Part shown: positions 44,801 through 54,776 of the stretch, one piece after another
How positions within the stretch are numbered: position 1 is the first letter of the stretch
How the letters are laid out: each line of letters starts with the position of its first letter
From: Rhypophila decipiens
Lineage: Eukaryota; Ascomycota; Sordariomycetes; Sordariales; Naviculisporaceae
DNA length: 64,000 nucleotides
Assembly (NCBI GenBank): GCA_033297075.1
Contig: MU858098.1
Location: forward strand, 62,001-126,000
Direction: 5' to 3'
Program-made: the position numbers and the translations under genes
The notes under the pieces: generated by a model
What the model was told of the DNA's origin: nothing
The model's database searches: none
What the model saw: the letters and a program-made list of their open reading frames with translations, nothing else

Positions 44801-47789
44801 AACATGAACAAACATGTACTGACAACGAATATGTCTAGCCTTGTTCGAGCCGTCAAAATCACAAGGGCAAGAGGGTGACCGTCAGTCCATGTCTTGATGA
44901 GAAGTCTGGGTGCTCCGCTCAATCCGGTGACTGCAGATTTGCGAATTTGTGGCTAGATTGTCTCTCGTGAAGTCCCTCGCTGGCAAATTTGGGCTACCAT
45001 GAGAATCACGATTACCCGCCATTCCGTCTTCCTCGGACGATGGCGTTGCTAAAGTCGGCAGCAAGGGCAGCAAGGGCAGTGACAAAGTGGTGCGGTCGCA
45101 TCATCAGAGGCCAACCCCACCAAACACGTCACGGATCGCGCTCAGGGGTGTGTGTAGGCTCAACTTCTTGCTCTTCGCCCAAGACGTCGCGTCCTTGTTG
45201 GTAGACAGACATGTGTTTTTTCTTTTTCTGAAGAATGTATTTTCGGGCGAGATTTGACATCTCAGGCAGCAGCAGTTCTAGGTCACGTTAGCTTTTACTC
45301 TGTTCGTTCTTCGACTCGCGGAGATATGACGAACCAGGAGCTCTTGTCAGCTTGTAGCCCTGTCATGTCCCTGCAGACTTGGCATTTTCACAGGTAATGG
45401 AGGACTGCCCGTGAAACTGGACCTGCTTTTGAAGGGCCCGCTCCGGCTTCAGACTGGGTGTAAGTCAATGGCCAGGAATGCTTCCCAGCGCGATGTCTGG
45501 CAGCATGTCATTGACTATGCCGTATGTGGTTTGTGAGCTCCATATCTCGTGGCGTATTTCATGTAAATTTAACTCTGCAGCCAGGTACAGGGTGCAGTGA
45601 GGGCATTTCGAGCGTCGTAACGTGTGTCGGGTTCGTGCAAGGCCGTCTGTCCCTGGCAGGCAAAACGACCAAAAGCCAAATTATCGGTACAGTCGAGGGT
45701 TTTGATTGCTCAGAATCTTTTAGTTGGCAGGGGCGCCGTCACAAAAAATGGGTCCGAATGCACAGAGTATCCCGACAGAATTCTACTACTTTTTTGTACG
45801 CACCCCAGGCGGAGCCGTCGGGTATATGGAGACCTCGGTGTGTTAAATCCTGATTTCGAGATAATAACGGATCTTCAACATTTTCACTTCACCAAAGGTC
45901 GCCTTCAATCCAAATGGAAAGAACATGCAAAGAATGTGAGATGGAGACTGAGAACACTAGATGCTTGTGCCGGTGGAAGTAAAGATATGTTTCCCGCCTA
46001 CCATTACTATTATCAATCCCTATTTCACAAGAGTCCTTTCGCTTCCAGGTCGTTAAAACAACCCTGAACATATGATGGTTCACCCCGCGCTGCCTGGTTG
46101 TTATCGCTATCATGGAGACCGTTGTAGAGGTACCTTTACCCCGCCTTCCTGTTCGGGTGACCCCCAAAAGTGAGTCTCCACCACTCCTAGTGAACGACCC
46201 GCCACCTTTGGCAGGGGAAAACGGGGTAAGTCCCGGAGGCACTATCTGTAGCTATAAGACCAGTGATAATTCCCATTGTGGTCTGGTTTTGATGATGTGT
46301 ACAACGCGATGTTTCCCAGGGGCCAAAACCTCCTGCATCTCGCATTGGGTATGGAATAAGACATGGCGGGTATTCCGCTTGGGCATGAGGTTCATCCGTC
46401 GATATCCAAAGTGAATTCGGATCCAGAGTTGGAACACGCAATGAATATTTCGTAGCAATGAAGGGACTGAGGGGTCGGTTTTGGGGCATCGTGGGGTGCC
46501 CCTAAAGGTTCTCCACCAACCCCAACCCTGAGCTCCGGGTTCCGAGGACTCAATATCACCAGTACTGGTGATTTTGGTCTCAAATCAAATAAACAATTTA
46601 AATCAGTACGAAGGCAACAGAACGGCGAAGCCATTAAAACTATGTGGACTTCCTTAACATGCTTGCTAGGTGCTTATTTTGAGAGGCCAACTTGAAGGTC
46701 CCAGCCAACGCTCACTTGCAGAAGTTACGGCATCTTGGTCGCGGTGAGATCTGATTGGTGGGGCAGGCAAGGCAGCTGCCTTCCAGACTGAGGCACCGGT
46801 GACGTTTCACCTCGACCTCGGCCTCAATTGTTCACCGTACAAATGTCGCTGCAACCGTTACGAATGCACATCCCGAACATCACTTTCCTCTTTCTATCAC
46901 ACGCGCATCAGTGCCCAATACTGCTTCATCTTCTATTGTACCTTTCTTGACTTTATGATATGTAACTGCTACTCCGTATATGTGCCTTGCCCTTGATCGT
47001 TATTGCCCCCATCACTTGGAACGAATATTCCGGCCGGAAAGCAACGCGGGAAGGAATCTGAAGCTGAATTTGGAACCATATTCTACGATTTCTGGTGCCG
47101 TTTCCGGCACGCAACGCTCCCTCCCCGCGTCCCTCCATCTATCCCGACTAACGCGCTTCACAAGGTCATACCTCGGTCAAGCACGCTGCTTCTTGTTTCG
47201 TCGCTTGAAAGCTCACCTTTGACCGAGTGGTCCAGGCCTCGAAGTCTCCCGTCCAAGGCACAAGACGGCAAGGCATACCGATTCCATTCCTAGATTCACA
47301 CCATCGTGGAAGGAACGTGCCCGTGTTCAACTCTCAAGATTCAGGGTTCTTGAGATTTCGGCTCAGCAGAAGGGAACATCAACACACAGAACCACACATA
47401 TCGCATCATCCATCCACGCACGCAGTTCGTTCCCCCAGCAGTGCCCGCGCCAGCCACTCCAGTCCATACCTTCCGGAGCTGCTGGCCTTCTGGGCGGCCA
47501 CCCTCCTGGACAAGTTGCCACAGCTTGACGCGCGATTGTGTTTAGCCGCACTGGTGACGGTCACACCCATCACAGTCTTGATGATCGTGTTGCACTGTCG
47601 GCAGTATACTACGCGCACGGCTTCGCTGCGAATGCTAACCGATCAAGAGAGATCGAGCAAGGGCTTGCGAAGGCAAACTTGCCCCGAGTTCATGCACACC
47701 TCGCCAGAGGAAAACAAAGCGGAGTCAGCGAATCGCCATCCCCTTTCAAGAGACGAGATAGTGGATTAGGCACGTCACTGTATCAAGTA
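38884..47789. other. 8.9-kb gene-poor region
   Basis: No ORF here combines an ATG start, adequate length and recognisable motifs. The first kilobase is upstream of the 109-aa gene and has a CTTT microsatellite (38934-38968). Further right are scattered frames of 60-200 codons on both strands. An ATG-started frame at 46112-46414 is the best of these but has no domain. Possible contents are long UTRs, non-coding transcripts or decayed genes, none of which I can demonstrate. The right end may include 5' exons of the F-box gene. Confidence 0.55.
38934..38968 (+). repeat. (CT)/(CTTT)n tract
   Basis: CTCTCT followed by four CTTT units and CTCTCT again. It lies just upstream of the minus-strand 109-aa gene, where it reads as a purine tract. 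Confidence 0.85.
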
Positions 47790-49033
47790 ATGGAGGCAAC
47801 GTCCCTCTTGCTGTCATCGGACCCTGAGCATGTTTCCCAACCACCGTCTGCTGTACCGCATCCACGAGAAGTCTCCGAGGAGGGCCCAGAACCTGCCTTG
47901 CCTGTCCAACTCATCGACCACTCAAGCTACATGACGCTATCGACTCGTGGGGATGATTCCGAGTCGTCCAGAGCCAGCGGTCCTAGTTCGTATCAGCTAC
48001 CCAGCCACGGTGATGTCAAGACACCGCTTGTACTTGCTTCTGATGCCCAACCAGGCCTGGAAATAGATCCCGCGGCACAAGTGGTAGATGCACCTCTGTC
48101 TGCTGGTGGTGACATCGTTCAGTATGGTGATAATGGAGACACCATAATGGCAGACCAGCCTGAAGTGGAGCTACATGGGCATCACGTCTCGAAGACAAGC
48201 ACAAGTAATACTCAGTCAACGATGACATGCGTAGTTGGACAAGCTCCAGTGACGCTTGATCCAGATTCCGACATGTCCTGCCTGTCTGTGGTGCCACACT
48301 CTGCTGATGTGAGGCAACTCTGTCAGCTTCCCACAGAGGTTTTGCTTCACATCTTGGGGTACCTAGACGTCAGTGATCTGCTGGCCACATCGAGGGTGTG
48401 TTTTTCTCTTTCCTCGTTTGACACTTGGTCATAGGTTTTCTTGGCCGACAAATCCAGAGGTTCCCTTGACCGCAAGCTAACGTCTTCCTTGTCTAGACAT
48501 CTCACCTCCTTCGGACCCTCTCAGTCGCACCCATCCTCCACCACCTCAGATTGAGACGTACCCGTGAAATCCTCCCTCCCATGCTGGCCTCCCCGTCTCG
48601 CCCCTCGCTGGCAGATCTAATCCGCCGCTCCATCTTCATGACCCACACGACGGTCGTCTCGCGCAAACTAGCCCGCAACCTGGTATCCATCCGTCTCTCA
48701 CGGCGTCTCGCTGCTCGTCCTTCGGCCGAAGTCTTGGTCGAGCGCTGTGTCCTGCCTCCCGAGTGCCTGCCTGGTAAAGGCATAGACGGTGGCGGTATGG
48801 TCGCACCTGCTTTGGTCGCCAGGAAGCGCGCTATTGAGCGGGAGAGGGTCAAGGATGGGCTGAGGAGGTGGATTGGGAATGTGTGGAGAGGAGAGGTGCA
48901 ACATCGCGAAGAAGACGTGAAGAAATTGGAGGAACGAGTCGGAATTGGACGGGTCTGGAGGTTGAGGAGGTTTTGGGAGCGGATGGGGACTTCGTCTGGG
49001 GCCGTGGGTGTTGATGGCGATGATCGTCATTAG
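47790..49033 (+). CDS. F-box protein
   Basis: Two exons, 47790-48395 and 48497-49033, give 380 residues from the first in-frame ATG. The frame stays open upstream to about 47538 and reads plausibly (ESPSPFKRRDSGLGTSLYQV), so the true start may lie in an upstream exon. The N-terminal half is Ser/Asp-rich and probably disordered. The F-box, QLCQLPTEVLLHILGYLDVS then DLLATSR-TSHLLRTLS, spans the intron. F-box proteins recruit substrates to SCF ubiquitin ligases through Skp1. The C-terminus is Arg-rich helical (KLARNLVSIRLSRRLAARPS) with no recognised substrate-binding repeats, so the target is unknown. Confidence 0.8.
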
Positions 49034-49516
49034 TACTAAGTTATCCTGTCTCACAGCTGGTCTGAGACTGGGTTCATACATGTTCGATCTTGCGTTGGGA
49101 TTTCATGTTGTATTTTGGTAAGCTTGTTCGTATATCCGGTTTTCGATTTTATGCTCTTCCATTCGGTCAGGTTTTGTTTCCTGTTAAGCATATCGGTTAT
49201 GGTTCGGCGCTATCTTTGTTTTCGGGTCGTCATCTGGAACGGGAATGGTGTGCAGGATGATCAACGGCATCAATGTGCCCCGATTCCTGATGATGGTGTG
49301 TTATTACAAGTACAAGTCTCTATATATACAAACAAGAATTTAACATCATCTGATCTGTTGATCTTCACCTGTCCCATGCAACTATCCAAAGCCAGCCAGC
49401 CGACACAATATCTCCACACATCCGAGGCTTTTGGTTCCCCTGGGGGACATAAAAAAACAACGGTGCCGAACCCGAGAACCCGGCCATACGCTTTTTAATG
49501 CATGAGGATGTCCATT
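49034..49516. other. Convergent 3' intergenic region
   Basis: Space between the 3' ends of the F-box gene (plus) and the ZNF830-like gene (minus). No gene or RNA seen. Confidence 0.6.
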
Positions 49517-50779
49517 TTAGGATCGAAACCTGAAGCCGACCCAGTCATCGGTCTCGTCTTCGTCTTCCTCGTCATCTTCCTCTTCTTTGGGCGCGTTTTC
49601 TTTTCCAAGAGAGGCCGCGGCAGCAACAGCCGCTTTCCCCATGGCTACACCCACACCACTTCCTGATTCACCGCCACCGCTACTGGGAGCTGCCGCATCG
49701 GCACCTTTGCCACCCCGTAGCCTCAACGCCTCACGGCGATCTCTCAACCTCTTAGCCCGGGCCTCTAGCTCTTCCATGACCTCGAATTCCGTCTCCAGGG
49801 CCCGGGTGGCTTCTTCCCGCTCGTCCTCAATCTCAATATCTGCCGCTGCGCGACGGCTGGTCTGTTCTTCATCCGTGGATTTCGCAGCAATTTCCTCGGC
49901 TGACAAGGCCGGGGCCGAGATTGCCGCGCTGGACTCGAGTATTGCCTTTGCACTTGCCGATGCTTTCGCGGCCGAGGTTGTAGCTTCGCCGTGGACAAGC
50001 TCCGCTTCGAAGGCTGCCCATTCGTCTTCGTTTACTTCGGTTACGGTAGGGATATTTGAGGGTGCACCGGAGGCGGTGGTTAGAGGTGCAGCTGCTGGCG
50101 GCCTAAAGGATGGTATTTGGGATCCTGCCGATTGTGCTGCTAAGAAGGAGGATGAGTCGTGTTGTATCAGTGGTGAGCGAGCAAAAGGGCCTGCGGTCTT
50201 GGGAGTAGTGGCTGTTGATGTTGAGCCGCCGGCGCTGCTGCCTCCTGCGCTTTGGGGCATTCCGCCGGGGGTGGCTGGCCGGGAGGGTATCTGCATTTCC
50301 ACGCCAAGGGTCGGGGTGCCGGATTGTCGGCGGGTCAATGGTGGTGTTATTGGTTTGTGATTGTTGCCAGCGCTTGTTTTGTTGTCTTCTCTCTTTGATG
50401 GGGTGAGGTCTCCCAACGTCATGTCTGGTTTGCTCCGCTTTTTGCGGACATTATCTTCTCGAGCGCCGTCTTGCTCGTCAACATCATCCATGTCGACATC
50501 CTCGTCTAGCTTGCGTTTAGTACCGCCTCCGTTCCGAGCGTCGTTGTGTGTATTTCCATCTCCCGAGTGCCCATTTTCTTTCGCAGCGGTCGACGTCTTC
50601 AGCTGTAGTTTTTGGCGGTGACCGACGCTGCGAAGATGGCCATCCCAGAGGGCCTCGGTCTTGATGTGCTCGTGGCAGACGGTGCAGAGTAGTTTTCCGG
50701 CATCGGAGTAGGCGGCATGTGGATGCTCTATCCTACGGGACTCGCGCTGTTGGCGCAAGAGAGCTCGCACGTCGGCCAT
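49517..50779 (-). CDS. ZNF830/CCDC16-like zinc-finger protein
   Basis: Single exon, 420 residues from the ATG at 50779; the open frame extends further but MADVRALLRQQRESRRIEHP is the conserved family start. A single finger, LCTVCHEHIKTEALWDGHLR-SVGH, uses C32, C35, H48 and H54. A long low-complexity middle (Ser/Thr/Ala/Gly) includes a basic nuclear-type signal (KKRSKP). A coiled coil near residues 330-375 (EREEATRALETEFEVMEELE) precedes an acidic tail ending DDWVGFRFR, the hallmark C-terminus of this family. In animals ZNF830 sits in the XAB2 splicing and repair complex, so a role in pre-mRNA splicing is inferred. It is divergent from MED7. Confidence 0.85.
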   Translation of the reverse strand: MADVRALLRQQRESRRIEHPHAAYSDAGKLLCTVCHEHIKTEALWDGHLRSVGHRQKLQLKTSTAAKENGHSGDGNTHNDARNGGGTKRKLDEDVDMDDVDEQDGAREDNVRKKRSKPDMTLGDLTPSKREDNKTSAGNNHKPITPPLTRRQSGTPTLGVEMQIPSRPATPGGMPQSAGGSSAGGSTSTATTPKTAGPFARSPLIQHDSSSFLAAQSAGSQIPSFRPPAAAPLTTASGAPSNIPTVTEVNEDEWAAFEAELVHGEATTSAAKASASAKAILESSAAISAPALSAEEIAAKSTDEEQTSRRAAADIEIEDEREEATRALETEFEVMEELEARAKRLRDRREALRLRGGKGADAAAPSSGGGESGSGVGVAMGKAAVAAAASLGKENAPKEEEDDEEDEDETDDWVGFRFRS

Positions 50780-51454
50780 TTTGAGTTGTACGATGAGATG
50801 TGGGAAGTCTGAATGGAGCCTGAACAATGGATACGCGAATCGCGGAGAGGTTTGCGGGGGACTGGCGTATAATTGGGCTCTGTCGGTATCGTATGGTTGA
50901 AAGAAGCCGCAGACACCAATGGCTAAGAAAGATAGTTTTGCATCCAATATCAATAGTTGAATCTACTGTTGATGTGGAAACGGCGGAGATGAGAGTGAGA
51001 AGAACAAGCCACTGGCGCGTTGGTGATCCAATTGGAGCAGCCACCGTCATCAAAACGTGAAGGAAAAGGGTAGCTCTAGCCACAGTTCCTCACCTTTGCC
51101 TTACCGCCCATGCGGCAGTACCCACATTTGCGCAGGGATCCCCACCAAGCCTTAAGTGCTAGCGTGGAGCAGGGTCGCATTTGCCATTGCTAACCGTTCG
51201 GCTTGCTTTGTCGCGACAAACATTCTCCATCTCAAGTCAACGATCATTACGAAGAGGCTGCTTTGGGTTCTTGAGGGCGTTAGTCTCCTCAACTGGGCAC
51301 CGAAAGATATGGGAATCCTCAGCACAAGCGCATATTTATAACCCCGACCGAGCATCGGTTTCAACACACGCCAAGCCATACACCAAACTGCACCACGCAT
51401 CGCCGCGAAACCGCAAACTCATCATCATAACCTGGCGTGCGCCGAGAACACACA
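50780..51454. promoter_or_regulatory. Bidirectional promoter, ZNF830-like / MED7
   Basis: 675 bases separate the two divergent starts and contain no ORF of note. Both genes are housekeeping nuclear factors, so shared regulation is plausible. I identify no specific element. Confidence 0.5.
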
Positions 51455-52408
51455 ATGACTGAAGTCGAGCAAGACCCGTCCAAGGTGACGGCACTTTACC
51501 CAGACCCACCGCCGTTCTGGAAAGCCTTCACGGCCGACAACATCGCCCAGTTCGACACTTTTAAACAACAGTACGCAGCCCGACAAGGCCTGGATGTCAA
51601 CACCATTTTAAGGATACCCGATATCCCAGAAGACCTCACATATCTCCAGCCGCCAGCCGAGCCGGAAGATGCGAAATGGAAAGTGTTCAACGAACCTCAG
51701 AGTGTAAGCTTCTCCAGCCGTTAACTTCAATGGTAGGACTTTCTATGGAGGACAAAAGCTGACCTTGACTCTCCTCCACAGCTCGACCACCAACTTCAGA
51801 GCTTAGAAGCAGCCGGGATACAGAGGTTAGCATCGGAGGATCAATTAGCAGGGAGGCATATGGACAGGGCGTTTGAGCTCAAGCGCATAGCCAAGTCGAT
51901 GCTTCTCAATTTTCTCGAGTTAATTGGTCTAATGGGCCACAACATGCACCATGTTCGTTTTCCCACCTTCTGACACATCCTCCTCGCCCCATGATTACTA
52001 ATCGCTTTCTATCAACAGGCAATGGACAAAGTCGAAGACCTCAGGGTCCTCTTCCTCAACTTTCACCACTACCTAAACGAATACCGACCACATCAGGCGC
52101 GAGAGCAGCTGATACAATTAATGCAGGACCAGTTGGATGCCAAACGTGCTGAGACCGCCGCCATCCGAGCCGTGACTGATAAGGCCAAGCGCGCGCTCGA
52201 GGGGCTAGGGAGCATGGACATACCACCCGCAGAACCGGAGGCCAGCGAGGATCAGAGGAGGGCCGTCGTCGCGGCGGCATCGGCTGCTGCTTCGGGTCTG
52301 GTGCAGGCCCCTGCTGCGTTGAATCTGATGCATAATGCTAAAGAAGAGGGTCTTTACTGGGCCAGGGAGAGTGATGGGTGGTCGATACTAGATGGCGAAT
52401 ATGCGTAG
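51455..52408 (+). CDS. med7: Mediator of RNA polymerase II transcription subunit 7
   Basis: Three exons (51455-51703, 51782-51952, 52019-52408) encode 269 residues. The N-terminus [18 protein letters not shown] is the proline-rich signature of MED7, which binds the MED31 part of the middle module. [11 protein letters not shown] follows. The core helices [20 protein letters not shown] and [20 protein letters not shown] match the family's most conserved stretch, which forms the MED7-MED21 coiled coil bridging Mediator and polymerase II. The Ala-rich tail is variable in fungi. Introns are 66-78 bases and all phase 0. Nuclear. It is convergent with the small CaaX protein. Confidence 0.92.
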
Positions 52409-52794
52409 GGTCATATCGGTCACAGTAACGACCCCAGGAGTCTATGTTTCCTGTACCCGCAATGAGATGTAGCAATCAGTGTATTTTGTATTGGGAAATC
52501 CCAATCACCACTGACTGCATTTACCTTATCCAGCTATGAACTCCTATGCGTAGCAACCCATACTCAATCACAACCACAAGGGCTGACCAACCCACCACAA
52601 AGACATCCCTTTCTCCAAAAACCGAACGCCAAAACCAATGATACCCTCAAACTTGGAACCCAAGACGGACACATTTCCTGCGCCACTACCTATATTTCCC
52701 CTGGTCGAATCATCAAAATATTGGTCCATGAAATCAACCAAGCACCAACCCAAGCCACCCCCGTATTATGAAGCCCACGGGTCCACGACTGCGG
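52409..52794. other. Convergent 3' intergenic region
   Basis: Between MED7 (plus) and the CaaX microprotein (minus). No gene seen. The minus-strand 3' UTR is CA/CC-rich on the plus strand. Confidence 0.6.
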
Positions 52795-52968
52795 TTACAT
52801 GATGGTGCAAGGGATGGGGATACAGCAGCACTCGACCCCGTCACACTCGAAGCACTTTGCCTTTCCGCCCGTGGCCTCGGAAGGCTTGATGATGCTCTCG
52901 GCGATGGACGTGGCGGCGCTGCCTGGGCCGTTGGAGTTGATGAATTGGGGGGTGGATTTGCAGGCCAT
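52795..52968 (-). CDS. 57-aa Cys-rich microprotein ending in a CaaX box
   Basis: The ATG is in good context (AAAATGG). The protein begins MACKSTPQFINSNGPGSAAT and ends CFECDGVECCCIPIPCTIM, with seven cysteines including the C-terminal CTIM. C-T-I-M fits the CaaX rule for farnesylation (Cys, two aliphatic-tolerant positions, Met). The CCC run just before would suit palmitoylation and membrane attachment. There is no signal peptide. The layout (short precursor, C-terminal CaaX) recalls fungal a-type pheromone precursors, but this protein is longer and much richer in Cys than the ones I know. It may be a different lipidated peptide. The frame continues upstream to a GTG at 53181, but only this ATG is credible. 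Function unknown. Confidence 0.6.
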   Translation of the reverse strand: MACKSTPQFINSNGPGSAATSIAESIIKPSEATGGKAKCFECDGVECCCIPIPCTIM

Positions 52969-54776
52969 TTTGCTTTTATTTGTGGATATGGCTTCGTCCA
53001 ACTGTTTACTCTGTTCGCCTTTGTTGAGATTGGCGTTGGGCTGGGCGGCTGGAATTCGTATCTTGCGGGCGCGTGTTCTGAGATGGTGTGTTTGATATGG
53101 GCTGATGCAATTGCTTATTTTCAGTTTCTGGTAAATGACGGATGTGAGGTTAGTCGATTGGTGTTGTAGGAGTTCTAACACAGAAAAGCTCGACTCTTTA
53201 CAAAGAGGTGAATCCCGGGGTGGATAAATTGTTTCCTCCTACCCGTAACCGAAAGTTAAATAAAGGGATATCTTGCATGGACTACTCACGAGGATGAATA
53301 TACTTTGGGCACAGCGTTCAATGAAGCCCAGTGATACTCTGCAACGCGTAAATAAATAGTAGAAGGTGAAGAAGGGAGTCGAGAAGAGGTATGAACTTGT
53401 GGTCCTCCTTTCAACCTTCAGCTCCCCCGTTGTTGGTCGTCGATGGATCGTGCATGTATCATGCCGCCAGCCGGCAGTGCTGTTGTGTTTCAGAACTTTA
53501 AGAAGGGTAGCACAGCCTCTGCTAGTGATGTCATCCACTCGACTTGTCAGACCTGTCAGGGTGGCGGTAGGGGTGTTGCTGCGCTAGTAAGGTCCTACGA
53601 AAGCTTGCGTGGCAGTTGGACATGACGGTTCACTGCACTGCAAATCTGGGGTGCATTTCGTTGTGGAGCCACTTTTACATTCAGTTGACCCGGGCCAGTG
53701 TTTTGAGACACAGGTGAGGTGAAGTTTTTCTCTGTGTGTAAGTGAATATTCACTGAAGAGATGGATAATTAGATATACATATATAATATGATATGGAGCG
53801 AGTCAAGGTACATAGCAAGGGCAGTACGCTGAACACCTGAAAGTCAAAGTCCTGCATTGGTCATTCAACATCCCAAGTAAACAAACTAAGGGAGAGGTAT
53901 ATAAGCAATGATAGTTAAGCTAACACTGCGATTAAGAAATAACGTAAAAGGGAAAAGGGAAACACGTCCAAATAAGTACAAGAAGAAAAAAAACCGAGCA
54001 GAACGAACCGGGTAATAAATACTATCAAGGAAAATGAAACCGAAAACCCAACCGAACAAAAACGAAACTTGGCAGCAAAAAACGCACGCACAGAGACTTA
54101 TTCAAAGACCCCATTTTCTCCTCCATATGTGCTTGCGAGAAAGCCCACCTCTGCCGTGTCATTTCAACCCTCCACTTCTTACAAATTCCGCCCTATTCGC
54201 CGCCCCTGCCAATCCCCTTTCCATGTGCCGATAATGCCTTTATTTGCATCCTAGACCCTTAGAGGAGCAGAAATAAAGGATCACACTCCCAATCAGAACC
54301 CCAAACGTAAACGAAAGACAGAGAGAGAACCCAAAAGAACCGTGCGCTGTCCCGTCCGATGTTTCGATACCCGTCCGTCTTTGACAAATACAATGAAACT
54401 GGAATTCGGGACACCCTTGAAGGAAGAATCTGGTATGGTCCAAGAAGCTGAGGCAAATAGGTGGCCAAGGAACGCCTTGACGTTGTCTCGTGTTTCTCAT
54501 TACAATGCCCCATATCCACATGTGTATCTTCATATCTCTGGTCCAGACATGAAAGCAATGGAAATCTGGTTTGTTTCGAGATAAACGAGCCCCCTGACGC
54601 CGAATCATTGAACCGCCGTGAGAAGACTGTTGCAAATCCGAGTGAGATGGGCCAATGAAGATAACGATCAGGCCCATAAACTAGTAACGAGCGTCCTTGG
54701 CTATAGGGACCACGGGGTGTGCGTGCAAAATACCGAGTATCCTTGCGGCTGTCGAGTTGCTTGGGCCTCCGGTCTT
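52969..54776. other. Intergenic, no gene seen
   Basis: About 1.8 kb covering the upstream side of the CaaX gene and the 3' side of the BYE1-like gene. AT-rich around 53740-54060 with several short A runs. Small frames at 53366-53625 and 54240-54677 have no support. Confidence 0.5.

Noticed and set aside
46112..46414. ATG-started 100-residue ORF with possible internal splice sites
   Set aside because: No recognisable motif, no convincing partner exons. Kept only as the best coding candidate in the gene-poor block.
49587..50360. 257-residue plus-strand ORF
   Set aside because: Antisense to the ZNF830-like gene, whose finger and C-terminal motif are convincing.
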